Source of the DNA: Paraburkholderia terricola
Lineage (GTDB): Bacteria > Pseudomonadota > Gammaproteobacteria > Burkholderiales > Burkholderiaceae
Assembly (NCBI RefSeq): GCF_900142195.1
Contig: NZ_FRAB01000004.1
Coordinates: 1-64,000 of the forward strand
Direction: 5' to 3'
Length of the DNA: 64,000 nucleotides
Position 1 is the stretch's first letter. Each line of letters opens with the position of its first letter. Both the position numbers and the translations under genes were made by a program. Below, piece by piece: positions 18,027 to 27,409 of the stretch. The notes beneath the pieces are model-generated. The model was not told the DNA's origin. It ran no database searches and saw nothing but the letters and a program-made list of their open reading frames with translations.

Positions 18027-19037
18027 ATGGACAGAATCACAATAGTCATCTGCAACTACAACTACGAGCGGTATCTCGCCACGGCAATCGACTCGGCGCT
18101 GCAACAGGACTATGCGGCAACGCACGTGATCGTGATCGATGACGGTTCGACCGACGGCTCGCGCGCAATCATCGAAGGCTATGGCGACCGGATACAGTCG
18201 GTGTTCAAGAGCAACGGCGGCCAGGTGTCGGCGTACAACCATGCGGTCGAGATTGTCGATGCGGAGTTCGCCATCTTTCTCGATTCGGACGATCTGCTGT
18301 ATCCGTCCGCGGCGTCGGAAGTGATGCAGGTGTTCGGCACCGGCGACTGGGCGAAGGTGCAGTTTCGCCTTGACGTGATGGACTCGGCCGGAAACACGAC
18401 CGGCGCTTATGTGCCGAACTCCTCCGCTCCGCGAAATTGCGACACCTTGTTGCGAGGCGGCTGGCTCTATCCCTCGCCGCCTGCTTCGGGCAACGCTTAT
18501 CGGGTAAGCGCTTTAAAACAGGTGTTTCCGATTCCGGAGGCGATTGCCGACCGCTACGGCGCGGACTTCTATGCGATCTACGGAACGGCCCTGGTGGGTC
18601 CGGTCGCGGACATTCCGAAATCGCTGGGCGGTTATCGCGTCCACAACACGAAGAGCTCGAACGTCTCGTTCGCCAACTCGGAGCAGATCAACAAAGCGCC
18701 AAAAGCCTTCACCATGCGATGGCAGATCCTGAGAACGACCGCCGCGTCCCGATTGCAGATCGATCTTCCAGAAGCGTTTTACGACTTCTCGCATGAGAAG
18801 GCGCTGTTCTGCTCGGGCGTCTATCACGCACCGGTTGCGACGCGGTGGCGCTGGATGATGCGCGACTCGCACGATTATCTGCATACGATCGTGGCGAACC
18901 CGTTCTGGAGCCTGAAGAAGAAAGTCGGCACCCTCGTTCTGTCGTGCCTCTGTCTCGTACCGTACTCGCCGCTGTCCGACTTCGTGGTTCGCTACATCAA
19001 CAACCCGCTCGCCCGCCGGCGAGCGGTTGAGCAATAA
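18027..19037 (+). CDS. Glycosyltransferase family 2 protein
   Basis: A 336-residue GT-A inverting glycosyltransferase. The opening ITIVICNYNYERYLATAIDS and VIVIDDGSTDGSRAIIEGY contain the nucleotide-binding Asp, and FAIFLDSDDLLYP contains the DxD-type metal motif (~85-97). The C-terminal ~110 residues are helical, with a hydrophobic amphipathic stretch that could anchor it to the membrane. It acts on the cytosolic face to extend the lipid-linked repeat unit. It is 77 bp downstream of the glycosidase and 39 bp upstream of the flippase, in the same direction. Donor sugar is not determinable. Confidence 0.92.
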   Translation: MDRITIVICNYNYERYLATAIDSALQQDYAATHVIVIDDGSTDGSRAIIEGYGDRIQSVFKSNGGQVSAYNHAVEIVDAEFAIFLDSDDLLYPSAASEVMQVFGTGDWAKVQFRLDVMDSAGNTTGAYVPNSSAPRNCDTLLRGGWLYPSPPASGNAYRVSALKQVFPIPEAIADRYGADFYAIYGTALVGPVADIPKSLGGYRVHNTKSSNVSFANSEQINKAPKAFTMRWQILRTTAASRLQIDLPEAFYDFSHEKALFCSGVYHAPVATRWRWMMRDSHDYLHTIVANPFWSLKKKVGTLVLSCLCLVPYSPLSDFVVRYINNPLARRRAVEQ

Positions 19038-19076
19038 CACCTGGAACAGCGGTTGCATCGGCCTGAAGGAGGCGGG

Positions 19077-20390
19077 ATGGATCGACGAAAACACGTCAAT
19101 ATCATCGCATTCGTGTATGGCGGCTATTTGATGAGGTATGTCTACCTCATCATCGTGGTGCCGTTTTACGGACGCATACTCGGTGTGGCGGAGTACGGTC
19201 GCGTTCTGGCGGCGATGTCGCTGATGAACGTCATCTGGATGCTGGCTAGCTACGGCTTTACCTTTGTCGGCATGCGCGAGGTATCGAGAGCGCAGTCCAA
19301 CGGCGAATGCAACAGCATTTATTCGCTGCATACCAGCGCACGTCTTTGTCTCGGGCTGCTGGGGGGATGCGTCGGCATCGTCGCCACGATGTGTTCACCG
19401 GTCTTGTCCGAACGACCGCTGATCGGTGTGCTCGCCACGCTGCTCGGCGTCGTCTCCGCGCTCAACCTCGGCTGGCTGTTTCAGGGGCGTCAGCACTTTC
19501 GCACGCCGATCATGATCGAGGTGTTCGGCTTCGCCTTGAGCCTGGTGCTGGTTCTGAATCTGGTGAAGGGCCCCGCCGACTCCGAATGGGTGCTGGCAAG
19601 TCTGTTGATTGCAGGCGTGGCCTCGATGATCATTTCATATGGGCTGACCACCTGGCAGCTCGGACTGCCGCGTTTAAGGGCCGCCGGCATCGTACCGCTG
19701 ATCCGCGGTTCGACGATGCTGTTCTGCTATTCGTCGGGTTCGGTGGTGCTCACGGCTTCGTCCACTTATCTGCTTACGTTGTTGTCCACGCCGGCGCAGG
19801 TGGGGTACTTCGGCGCGGCGGAGCGCTTCGCGACGATCGGGTTGAGCCTGATGGGACCGGCGGCGCAGGTGTTCGTGCCCACCATATCCGCGCAACTCGC
19901 GCGAGGCGACAAGGATGGCGCGCATGTCACCACGCGGCGCGGCGCGGCGTTGCTCATGGGCTACGGGTTCATTGTTCTGTGCGGCGCGCTGACGTTGTCA
20001 CCTTTCTTGCTACCCCTGATCCTGGGAGCGGAGTTCGAACCGAGCGCCCGTGTGCTGCAGTGCTTCGCATGGATGTTCCCATTTGCCGCGTTCAATGAAT
20101 TCGTCGCGTTCTACGTGTTCGTGCCTCGCAAGAAAGACCGCTTGCTGGCGATAGCCGGCGCCGTCTCGGGAGTGGCGAATCTCGCGGCGGCGCTCTATCT
20201 CGCACCGCGCTATGGGGCGATCGGTATGGCATGGGCTCGCGTGATCGGAGAAGCGACGCTGTCCGTCATGCTGATGAGCATCATGGTTCGCCTCGAACTG
20301 GTCGGACTGGTTCCCGGCGGGCAACGGGCGCTCGGTATGTTCAGACTGGCATGGGGTGCTCGCGTGCCGCCGGGCGCCAAGGATAAGTAA
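19077..20390 (+). CDS. Oligosaccharide flippase (Wzx-type, MOP superfamily)
   Basis: A 437-residue integral membrane protein with about 12-14 helices of the polysaccharide-transport group. The N-terminus FVYGGYLMRYVYLIIVVPFY and GRILGVAEYGRVLAAMSLMN is the usual Wzx opening, and a late FVPRKKDRLLAIAGAVSGVA segment lies in the second half. It moves the completed undecaprenyl-PP-linked repeat unit from the cytosolic to the periplasmic leaflet. The start is ATG 19077, which has AAGGAGG just upstream; a TTG at 19053 in the same frame lacks one. It lies between the GT2 and GT4 genes of the EPS operon. Confidence 0.92.
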   Translation: MDRRKHVNIIAFVYGGYLMRYVYLIIVVPFYGRILGVAEYGRVLAAMSLMNVIWMLASYGFTFVGMREVSRAQSNGECNSIYSLHTSARLCLGLLGGCVGIVATMCSPVLSERPLIGVLATLLGVVSALNLGWLFQGRQHFRTPIMIEVFGFALSLVLVLNLVKGPADSEWVLASLLIAGVASMIISYGLTTWQLGLPRLRAAGIVPLIRGSTMLFCYSSGSVVLTASSTYLLTLLSTPAQVGYFGAAERFATIGLSLMGPAAQVFVPTISAQLARGDKDGAHVTTRRGAALLMGYGFIVLCGALTLSPFLLPLILGAEFEPSARVLQCFAWMFPFAAFNEFVAFYVFVPRKKDRLLAIAGAVSGVANLAAALYLAPRYGAIGMAWARVIGEATLSVMLMSIMVRLELVGLVPGGQRALGMFRLAWGARVPPGAKDK

Positions 20391-20441
20391 AAGGTTCTTT
20401 CCGACGCGTCGTGCCGGGTTGTGCTCTCAACGGAGGTCGAA

Positions 20442-21644
20442 GTGAAAGTCGCTATTGTTCACGATTGGTTGGTCGTTTCGGGCGGTGCTGAAAAGGTGCT
20501 CCAGAACATCATCGAGTGCTTTCCGAAAGCGGACATCTTCGCCATTGTCGACTTCATGGAAGACCGTGACTGTGTGAAGGGCAAGTCCGTCGAGACGTCG
20601 TTCATTCAGCGCCTGCCCTTTGCCCGCAAGCGCTACCGCGGCTACTTGCCGCTCATGCCGCTGGCGATCGAACAGTTGGACCTGTCCGGTTACGACCTCG
20701 TTATTTCCAGTTCCCATGCGGTGGCCAAGGGCGTGCTTACCGGCCCCAACCAGGTTCATGTGAGCTATGTCCATTCGCCCATTCGCTATGCGTGGGATCT
20801 TCAGCATCAGTACCTGAGGGAGTCGCACCTGACACGCGGCATGAAGTCCATGATGGCGCGGGTGCTGCTGCATTACATCCGCGGATGGGATTCCCGCTCG
20901 GCGAATGGCGTCGATTACCTGATCGCCAATTCGAGGTTCATCGCTCACCGCATCAGGAAAGCGTATCGACGCGAAGCGACGGTTATTTATCCGCCTGTCG
21001 ACTTGAAGAACATGACGATGTCCGCCGAGAAGGAGGACTTCTATGTGACGGCCTCGCGCATGGTTCCGTATAAACGTATCGACCTCATCGTGCAGGCGTT
21101 TTCGCAGACCCCCGAACGGCGGCTGGTGGTGATCGGAGACGGCCCGGAGATGAAGAAGATCAAGGCCGTCGCCGGAGCGAACGTGACGATCCTCGGACAT
21201 CAGCCCATCGACGTTCTCGTCGATCATCTCCGGCGAGCGCGGGCGTTCGTATTCGCGGCGGAAGAGGACTTCGGCATTTCGGTGGTGGAAGCGCAGGCAT
21301 GCGGAACGCCCGTTATCGCTTTCGGCAGGGGCGGCGCGCTGGAATCCGTCGTGGGTTTGCCCGCGGAGCGGCCGACCGGGGTCTTTTTCCATGAACAGAC
21401 CACCGAATCGCTGTTGAGTGCCGTGGTGCGATTCGAGCGCAACGCGTGTCTCTTCGATCCGGGCGAGTGCCGGAGAAACGCCGAGCGATTCTCGTCTGAG
21501 AATTTCAAGGCGGCGCTGACCGGTTTTATCGAAGCGCGGCTTCCTTATAGCTTCGTCGACCAGTTTGTTCCATCACGTCCCGGCGACCGCTCCGTCGAGC
21601 CCGCGCCGGCCGGCAAGCGTCGATTCTCGACCGTGGTCTCGTGA
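20442..21644 (+). CDS. Glycosyltransferase family 4 protein (mannosyltransferase-like)
   Basis: A 400-residue GT-B enzyme. The N-terminus KVAIVHDWLVVSGGAEKVLQ and the central HVSYVHSPIRYAWDLQHQY are hallmarks of the WbaZ-like GT4 group, often mannosyl- or rhamnosyltransferases. The donor-binding region includes VTASRMVPYKRIDLIVQAF and the acidic motif AAEEDFGISVVEAQACGTPV. The start is GTG 20442 with CGGAGG 7 bases upstream. It is the last gene of the plus-strand EPS run. Its final 100 bp overlap tail-to-tail with the PAP2 gene on the other strand, an unusually long convergent overlap. Confidence 0.9.
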   Translation: MKVAIVHDWLVVSGGAEKVLQNIIECFPKADIFAIVDFMEDRDCVKGKSVETSFIQRLPFARKRYRGYLPLMPLAIEQLDLSGYDLVISSSHAVAKGVLTGPNQVHVSYVHSPIRYAWDLQHQYLRESHLTRGMKSMMARVLLHYIRGWDSRSANGVDYLIANSRFIAHRIRKAYRREATVIYPPVDLKNMTMSAEKEDFYVTASRMVPYKRIDLIVQAFSQTPERRLVVIGDGPEMKKIKAVAGANVTILGHQPIDVLVDHLRRARAFVFAAEEDFGISVVEAQACGTPVIAFGRGGALESVVGLPAERPTGVFFHEQTTESLLSAVVRFERNACLFDPGECRRNAERFSSENFKAALTGFIEARLPYSFVDQFVPSRPGDRSVEPAPAGKRRFSTVVS

Positions 21645-22255
21645 AAGTGGAATGGATGACGGCGCGGGTGGAGATAGGTGGCGAATGCAAGCGTATGCCG
21701 ATGGATTGCGGGCGAATGCCTTTCGATCAACCGTTGAAGCGGAGTCGTGTGCCCGTACGCCAGCGCTGCAACCAGCAGAATGCTGAGCGCCGACCAGAGC
21801 GGCGGGAACCGCTCCACGTCGACATGACGCGCACCGCGTAAAAAGATCAGCGCAACGGCGACTCCTATTACCCAGCCCGCAAAGACTTCGGGTAGCGAGT
21901 GCGAACCGTTCAATACCCGCGACATGCCGGTAAGAAGCCCGACGATCAGACCCATGACGACTCCGGCTGCGGGCGGTAGACGCCACCACTTGAATTGCAG
22001 CGTAAAGACGACGATCCATACGGACGTCGAGAGCATGGCGTGTCCGCTTATCACGCGGAAATGAGAAGCCGGGAAAGACAGGCCCCACCCCGCGTGGAGG
22101 ATCTTCGTGGCGCCTACGATCGACATGCCGACTGCCAAGGCCAGAAGCCAGCGGTATGCCGCGCGCACGTCGAATAGCGCGATCCAGATGCCGCAGGTCA
22201 GCGCCACGGGCAACGTGAGCGCGGCGTCCCCGAGATTGGTAAACATTCGCCACAT
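21545..22255 (-). CDS. PAP2-family membrane phosphatase (divergent motifs)
   Basis: A 236-residue membrane protein with about six helices and a PAP2/acid-phosphatase-like core. Motif 2 is present (ISGHAM). Motif 3 is SRVLNGSHSLPE, where the usual final Asp is Glu. Motif 1 lacks a recognisable RP pair, reading TKILHAGWGLSFPASHFR. The C-terminal ~55 residues, which extend over the end of the convergent GT4 gene, are polar and unlike the fold, so they may be a run-on. In EPS loci such enzymes can recycle undecaprenyl diphosphate or dephosphorylate lipid-linked sugars. It lies 46 bp after the polymerase gene on the same strand, suggesting coexpression. Confidence 0.82.
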   Translation of the reverse strand: MWRMFTNLGDAALTLPVALTCGIWIALFDVRAAYRWLLALAVGMSIVGATKILHAGWGLSFPASHFRVISGHAMLSTSVWIVVFTLQFKWWRLPPAAGVVMGLIVGLLTGMSRVLNGSHSLPEVFAGWVIGVAVALIFLRGARHVDVERFPPLWSALSILLVAALAYGHTTPLQRLIERHSPAIHRHTLAFATYLHPRRHPFHFHETTVENRRLPAGAGSTERSPGRDGTNWSTKL

Positions 22256-22301
22256 GGCGTCGTCGTTTCCTTCGTTGTTTGCTTTTGTCGCCCCGTCCGG
22301 G

Positions 22302-23600
22302 CTACGGACGGTTATTCGGCACGAGTGGCGCGGCGCCGCGCCGCTGCCGCGTTATCGTTGGGTCGCCTCGTCGTGTTCGATACACCGGCGGTCCGGACGT
22401 GGGGGCGGCCAACGGCCGCGATGCGAGCAGTAGCGAAATGACGAGAGAAAGAATCAGGACATTCGACGGCGACACCAACCGGTGTTCCGTTGCCGCCATC
22501 ACGAGCAGGCAGACCGAGGCGAGCTCGACGAACCGGAATGCCACGAAGTTCTGCACACCGGCCATCAACTCGGCGTTGGCCGCCCCTCTGCGGCTCCATT
22601 CAATGAGCTTCCAGAAGAAGTTCAGCATCAGGCCCAGTCCCACCACGCCCATTTCCGCCAGTAAATTCAGGTAAGAGTTGTGCGCATGAGAATCGCTGTG
22701 TTCGACGGTCACGTCCGACGGTATTCCCAGGAGATCGAAGTAAGACACGACGTGGCCGATCTGATCGTCATACGAACCGAAGCCGAGCCCGACCACCGGG
22801 CTTTGGCGGAAGTACGCCAGCGCGCGCGGCCACAACCATTCGGATCGCGTGTCGAGGTTGGCGACCTTCGCGTCCTGGTTATGGATGTTGAAGCTGTAGC
22901 CCATGTAGTTGACGTTCGGCTCGGTATGAATGAACGCAATCGCCACCGAGCCGGCTACGAGGCAGCCCATCAGCGTGCCGAGCATCCAGCGCTTACGGCC
23001 AAAATACAGATACGGGAGCATCACCAGCGCACCGAGCAACGACCCGCGGCTATAGGTGGAAAAGAGCATCAGTCCGTTCATGGCGAGTAACGCCAGAATC
23101 AGCTTGCCGCGTTTTTGCAGGTAGCACGCGGTGCCGAGACAAAACAGCATCGCAAGAAAGCCGCCCGCCGCGTTACGGGCGATAAAGTAGCTGCCGAAGC
23201 TGTTGTCCGGATGCGTGAAGATGCTCAGCAGCCCGTTTTGCAGAATGTAGTAGGCGTAGGGCGGCACATTGATCGCCACGGCGAAGATAAAGAACGTTCG
23301 CAAGACCTTGTTGAGATCCCAGCGGTGCGCATAGAGGCACCCGGCGAAGATCGGGGCATAAGAGACGAAGAAATTGCCGTCGCGCCGGTAAAACTCGAAT
23401 TCGATGAGAGAGCGCGGGTCGTAGAGCAGCGTGGAGATGAGAACGAATAACGTGAAGGCAGTCAGGGCCGACATGAAAGCCGGGTAGCTTCTACCGAAGA
23501 AACGCCACGAACATAAAACGATCGGTAAGAATCCAGCCGCGCTCACCGGAAGCAGATTGGTCACTGTCAGGAATAGCGCCAACAGGGATATATAAGCCAT
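22302..23600 (-). CDS. O-antigen ligase/polymerase family protein (Wzy-like)
   Basis: A 432-residue polytopic protein with about 10-12 hydrophobic segments. It has a large periplasmic loop towards the C-terminus (YSFNIHNQDAKVANLDTRSE to SDSHAHNSYLNLLAEMGVVG). The HSDSHAHNSYLNLLAEMG stretch is the conserved Wzy_C-like motif (H-N-x-Y-L-x2-L-x-E-x-G) of O-antigen ligases and polymerases. In this locus it most likely polymerises flipped repeat units in the periplasm, working with the BY-kinase co-polymerase. It is divergent from manC and upstream of the PAP2 gene. Confidence 0.88.
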   Translation of the reverse strand: MAYISLLALFLTVTNLLPVSAAGFLPIVLCSWRFFGRSYPAFMSALTAFTLFVLISTLLYDPRSLIEFEFYRRDGNFFVSYAPIFAGCLYAHRWDLNKVLRTFFIFAVAINVPPYAYYILQNGLLSIFTHPDNSFGSYFIARNAAGGFLAMLFCLGTACYLQKRGKLILALLAMNGLMLFSTYSRGSLLGALVMLPYLYFGRKRWMLGTLMGCLVAGSVAIAFIHTEPNVNYMGYSFNIHNQDAKVANLDTRSEWLWPRALAYFRQSPVVGLGFGSYDDQIGHVVSYFDLLGIPSDVTVEHSDSHAHNSYLNLLAEMGVVGLGLMLNFFWKLIEWSRRGAANAELMAGVQNFVAFRFVELASVCLLVMAATEHRLVSPSNVLILSLVISLLLASRPLAAPTSGPPVYRTRRGDPTITRQRRGAAPLVPNNRP

Positions 23601-23968
23601 TGCGACTCCATCGAGAGCATACGGATGGCCGGTAACGAACAGGGCAACTGGCAGCGGGCAGCGGGTGCGCGAGACCGTCGGAATCCTATCTTTGGAAGTT
23701 CACCAACCACGCGGTGCGTTGACTCGAAGTTATCACGGCTCGGCATTGATCTCCAAACCTGCTTCTACTTTGCGCGCACCTATGACGGCCTGCCAGCTAC
23801 AACGCGCAAACGGATCGCGTGGACACGGCCAAAGTTTCAACGGTTCGCGCCACGCATGCTGTGGTGCAGCGTAACGTGCCTATCATTGAATCGAGTAACG
23901 CCCACCGCGTTTCGTGGCGGCATTCGAAGTTCGGATAGCCAACGGATACAACTTTGCAGGGGCTTTAA
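23601..23968. promoter_or_regulatory. Divergent intergenic region, polymerase / manC
   Basis: A 368-bp spacer between the divergently transcribed polymerase and manC genes. No convincing gene is seen; the open frames here are interrupted or lack ribosome-binding sites. It must hold at least two promoters. I see no clear consensus pair. Confidence 0.4.
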
Positions 23969-25483
23969 ATGGGCAATGTCACGCTGGAAGTCAATGCTTC
24001 GTCTGTCGAGTTGGCCAATGACACTGCAGCCGCGTGTTCGCGGATGGTTCCGGTGATCCTGGCCGGTGGCTCAGGCACACGATTGTGGCCCGTATCGCGC
24101 GAGCAGTTTCCCAAACAACTGATCGATGTGATTGGTGACAAGACGCTGCTTCAAGCCACCGTATCGCGAATGGACAATTTCAAGGGACGGTGGGAAGTCG
24201 CGCCGGAGCCTGTGATTGTCTGCGGGGCGGAGCATTACTTCGCCACTTACGAGCAGACTCGTGACAGCGGTGTCAACGCGCGCATCATCGTCGAGCCCGC
24301 TCGACGCGATACCGCGCCGGCGTTGACGCTGGCCGCATTGACCGCAACCGCCGAGGGCCACGACGCCATATTGGTCGCGATGCCCGCGGACCACGCGATT
24401 GCCGATCTCGACGCGCTGCATCGCTCGATCGCGATCGCCGCAGGCTATGCGGAGGGCGGCGCGATCGTGACATTGGGCGTGCCACCGGCTCGCCCGGACA
24501 CAGGCTTCGGCTATATCCGGCTTGGCGCAGTGCTGCAGGACGGTGCCTATCTGATCGATCGCTTTGTCGAGAAGCCCGCTGCCGAACTTGCGGCTCAGTA
24601 CGTCGAGGCAGGAAACTTCTGGTGGAACAGCGGCATCTTTGTCGTTCGTGCTTCGCTATGGCTCAAGGTGATCAAGCGCTTCCAGCCCGACATGCACACG
24701 GCTTGCGCGCAAGCGCACGAGCATGGAAAAAAGGCGGAGGGTTGCGTCATTCCCGCCGCGGTGGAGTTCTGCCGCTCGCCATCCGATTCAATCGACTACG
24801 CGGTGATGGAGCGCCTGGGCAAGGCGGATTCCCCTTGCCTTGGCGTAGTCGTGCCGCTGGAGGCCGGCTGGTCCGATCTCGGCTCATGGGACGCGGTGTG
24901 GCAAGCAATGCAAAAAGATGAATCCGGCAATGCGGGAAGCGGCCGGGTGTTGTTCGAAGGCGCGACGAGCACGTATGCGCGCTCGCAGGGCGGGCGGCTT
25001 CTGGCTTGCGTGGGTACGACCGATCTGGTTGTGGTCGAGACGGACGATGCGGTGCTGGTTGCCGATCGCGCGCATGTGCAGGACATCAAGGGTCTGGTGT
25101 CGCGGATCAAAAGAGAGAAATCGCCCGAGGCCGAGGCGCACAGAAAAGTGCGCCGTCCGTGGGGCTTCTACGATTCGATCGATCACGGCGATCGCTTCCA
25201 GGTCAAGCGCATCGTCGTGAACCCCGGCGCGCGTCTGTCCTTGCAGATGCATCACCATCGCGCGGAACATTGGATCGTGGTGAGCGGAACGGCGCTCGTC
25301 ACACGAGGCGACGAGCAGCTTCTTCTGAGCGAAAACGAATCGACCTACATCCCCCTGGGTGTGCGCCACCGTCTCGAGAATCCCGGGTGTGTCCCGCTGC
25401 AGATCATCGAGGTGCAGTCGGGCGCCTACCTCGGCGAGGACGACATCGTGCGATTCGACGATAAATACGGTCGTTGCGGCTAA
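23969..25483 (+). CDS. manC: Mannose-1-phosphate guanylyltransferase / mannose-6-phosphate isomerase
   Basis: Bifunctional type II PMI-GMP enzyme of 504 residues that supplies GDP-mannose for EPS. The N-terminal guanylyltransferase domain has the nucleotide-binding signature ILAGGSGTRLWPVSREQFPK (~31-50), then FVEKP (the Lys of the GMP motif) and the product-binding WNSGIFVVRA. The C-terminal cupin-type isomerase domain shows RPWGFYDSIDHGDRFQVKRI and the metal-binding QMHHHRAEHWIVVSGTA (~430). Length is normal. It is followed after 41 bp by the initiating sugar-phosphate transferase on the same strand. The presence of manC indicates mannose, or a mannose-derived sugar such as rhamnose or fucose, in the polymer. 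Confidence 0.95.
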   Translation: MGNVTLEVNASSVELANDTAAACSRMVPVILAGGSGTRLWPVSREQFPKQLIDVIGDKTLLQATVSRMDNFKGRWEVAPEPVIVCGAEHYFATYEQTRDSGVNARIIVEPARRDTAPALTLAALTATAEGHDAILVAMPADHAIADLDALHRSIAIAAGYAEGGAIVTLGVPPARPDTGFGYIRLGAVLQDGAYLIDRFVEKPAAELAAQYVEAGNFWWNSGIFVVRASLWLKVIKRFQPDMHTACAQAHEHGKKAEGCVIPAAVEFCRSPSDSIDYAVMERLGKADSPCLGVVVPLEAGWSDLGSWDAVWQAMQKDESGNAGSGRVLFEGATSTYARSQGGRLLACVGTTDLVVVETDDAVLVADRAHVQDIKGLVSRIKREKSPEAEAHRKVRRPWGFYDSIDHGDRFQVKRIVVNPGARLSLQMHHHRAEHWIVVSGTALVTRGDEQLLLSENESTYIPLGVRHRLENPGCVPLQIIEVQSGAYLGEDDIVRFDDKYGRCG

Positions 25484-25524
25484 CCGGCCGGTATGAACAA
25501 TGCGCGTGCTCTGGGAGCGTTGCA

Positions 25525-26901
25525 ATGCGGGCAATCATTGGTTTACTGGCAAGATCGTTCGATGTCGCGGTAATCGTGGGGGGCGCTTTCGTCGCGCTGA
25601 TATTCCGTTTCGACGACATTTCCCAGCACAGTTTCTACATGGCGTTCGTCGCCTTCGCCGCGGCGTTTTCGCTCGCGGTCTTCCCCGCGCTCGGCGTCTA
25701 CGAGTCGTGGCGCGGGCGCTCGAAGTGGGTGCTCGCGGGGCAGGTTGCGCTGGCGTGGCTGATCGTTCAGGCGTGCGCGATGGCGTTGATGTTTTCACTG
25801 CATCGCATCGACTTCGTGTCCCGTTTATGGTTCGCGTATTGGACGGGCCTGTCAGGCGCCGCGATGATTGCCGGACGCATCTTGACGCATAGCCTGCTCG
25901 GCCGTGTTCGACACGCGGGATTGAATTTGCAGCATGTCGCCATCGCGGCATGCGGCGAGCACTGTGAAGAAATCATTCAAAAGATGGAGGCAAAGCAGGC
26001 TGCCGGATTCCGCGCCAAGGCGCTTTACAACCTGGGCGTTGGCGGCCGGGTGACATCGTCTGTCGCGGTGTTCGACCAGCACGCGGCGTTCGTCGACTAT
26101 GTCCGTGAGCAGAAGATTGGTGAAGTTTGGCTGGCTCTGCCATTGAGCGAGGAACGCGCGATTCTCAAGCTGGTCGACGAGTTCAGAAACGATCTGATCA
26201 ATATCCGTTTCATGCCTGACGTGCGCGCGCTTGCGTTGTTCGAAGGAAGCATTACCGAATTGCTGGGCGTTCCCACCATCAATCTGGCGGCGCCGCCGCT
26301 GCCGCCGAACGCCATGCTGATAAAGGAGCTGTTCGACCGGGTGTTTGCTTTCGGCGCGCTTGTCGCGGTGTCGCCGATCCTGCTTGCGTGCGCGATTGCC
26401 GTCAAGCTGAGTTCGCGGGGGCCGGTGTTCTTCAGGCAATGCCGTAAAGGCGCCGACGGCAGGGTGTTCACCATCTACAAATTTCGTACGATGCGCCTGC
26501 ACGAGCAACAACAGGGTGTTCTGAAACAGGCGACTCGCGACGATCCCCGCATCACCCGCGTGGGCTCGTTTCTGCGTCGAACCAGCCTGGACGAATTACC
26601 GCAATTCTTCAACGTGCTGCGCGGCGACATGTCGGTGGTGGGTCCCCGGCCACACGCGCTGGAGCACGACGATCTCTATCAGAACATCGTGTCAGGCTAC
26701 ATTCACCGATACAGGATCAAGCCGGGCATTACCGGTTGGGCGCAGATCAACGGCTTTCGCGGCGAAACCGACCACATCGAAAAAATGGAGGGGCGCGTGG
26801 CACACGATCTGTACTATCTGCGCAACTGGTCGTTCGGACTGGACGTCAAGATCATTCTTGCGACGATATTCAAAGGTTTCCATCACCGCAACGCTTATTG
26901 A
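25525..26901 (+). CDS. Undecaprenyl-phosphate sugar phosphotransferase (WcaJ/BceB-like polyprenyl glycosylphosphotransferase)
   Basis: A 458-residue initiating transferase that moves a hexose-1-phosphate, most likely glucose-1-P, onto undecaprenyl phosphate. Four N-terminal helices and a CoA-binding/Rossmann-like middle domain ([20 protein letters not shown]) precede the catalytic bacterial sugar transferase domain. That domain carries [46 protein letters not shown] and [12 protein letters not shown]. All hallmark residues are present. ATG 25525 is chosen over an in-frame upstream ATG at 25474 that overlaps manC, since GGGAG precedes 25525. It commits the cell to the first lipid-linked sugar of the EPS. 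Confidence 0.93.
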   Translation: MRAIIGLLARSFDVAVIVGGAFVALIFRFDDISQHSFYMAFVAFAAAFSLAVFPALGVYESWRGRSKWVLAGQVALAWLIVQACAMALMFSLHRIDFVSRLWFAYWTGLSGAAMIAGRILTHSLLGRVRHAGLNLQHVAIAACGEHCEEIIQKMEAKQAAGFRAKALYNLGVGGRVTSSVAVFDQHAAFVDYVREQKIGEVWLALPLSEERAILKLVDEFRNDLINIRFMPDVRALALFEGSITELLGVPTINLAAPPLPPNAMLIKELFDRVFAFGALVAVSPILLACAIAVKLSSRGPVFFRQCRKGADGRVFTIYKFRTMRLHEQQQGVLKQATRDDPRITRVGSFLRRTSLDELPQFFNVLRGDMSVVGPRPHALEHDDLYQNIVSGYIHRYRIKPGITGWAQINGFRGETDHIEKMEGRVAHDLYYLRNWSFGLDVKIILATIFKGFHHRNAY

Positions 26902-26966
26902 GCCGCCTTATCGAAGATCATGTACGCGCCGTTGGCGTTGTTACGGCATTAAAGGATGCGCCTCAA

Positions 26967-27359
26967 ATGGAAGACGATCTGGGCCATTGGGAAAGAGTGG
27001 AGCGTGACGACCGACAGGCCGAACCGGATCCGGACGCTGGCGAGCGGTTGTGGTGTATCCACATAGAAGGACCGGACGATTTCATCGCGGCCGCATCTCA
27101 AGAAGCGGCCCAGCACGAAGTGTCGGCTATCAACGCGTATCTGGAGAGGTTCGAAAACGGTCATCGCGCATCCGCCGCGCACGCGGTGGTGATGGAATGG
27201 CCGTTTACAGCGGAGAGTCACGCACGCTCGCTGGAAGTCGACTGGGACGATCTTCAACGAATGCCGCACAGAGGGCGATCCGCCAGTTCGTCGGCGAATG
27301 TATTGACCACGATGGCGCGGCACCTCAGGGAACTCGTAGGGATGGCTCGCCATCGGTGA
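26967..27359 (+). CDS. Small conserved-looking acidic hypothetical protein
   Basis: A 130-residue protein with no signal peptide or membrane helix. It starts at ATG 26967 (AAAGGA upstream) and includes ERLWCIHIEGPDDFIAAASQ, EAAQHEVSAINAYLE and a Trp-containing VVMEWPFTAESHARSLEVDW segment. This looks like a compact alpha/beta domain that I associate with uncharacterised proteins of the Burkholderia group, but I know no function. It is 65 bp downstream of the sugar phosphotransferase in the same direction and could be its cotranscribed partner. The gene converges with the GT-C gene. Confidence 0.65.
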   Translation: MEDDLGHWERVERDDRQAEPDPDAGERLWCIHIEGPDDFIAAASQEAAQHEVSAINAYLERFENGHRASAAHAVVMEWPFTAESHARSLEVDWDDLQRMPHRGRSASSSANVLTTMARHLRELVGMARHR

Positions 27360-27409
27360 GGGTCATTTCCGGGCCGCACCGGCTCCTCAAGAGCCTGCCC
27401 GCGCAGCGC

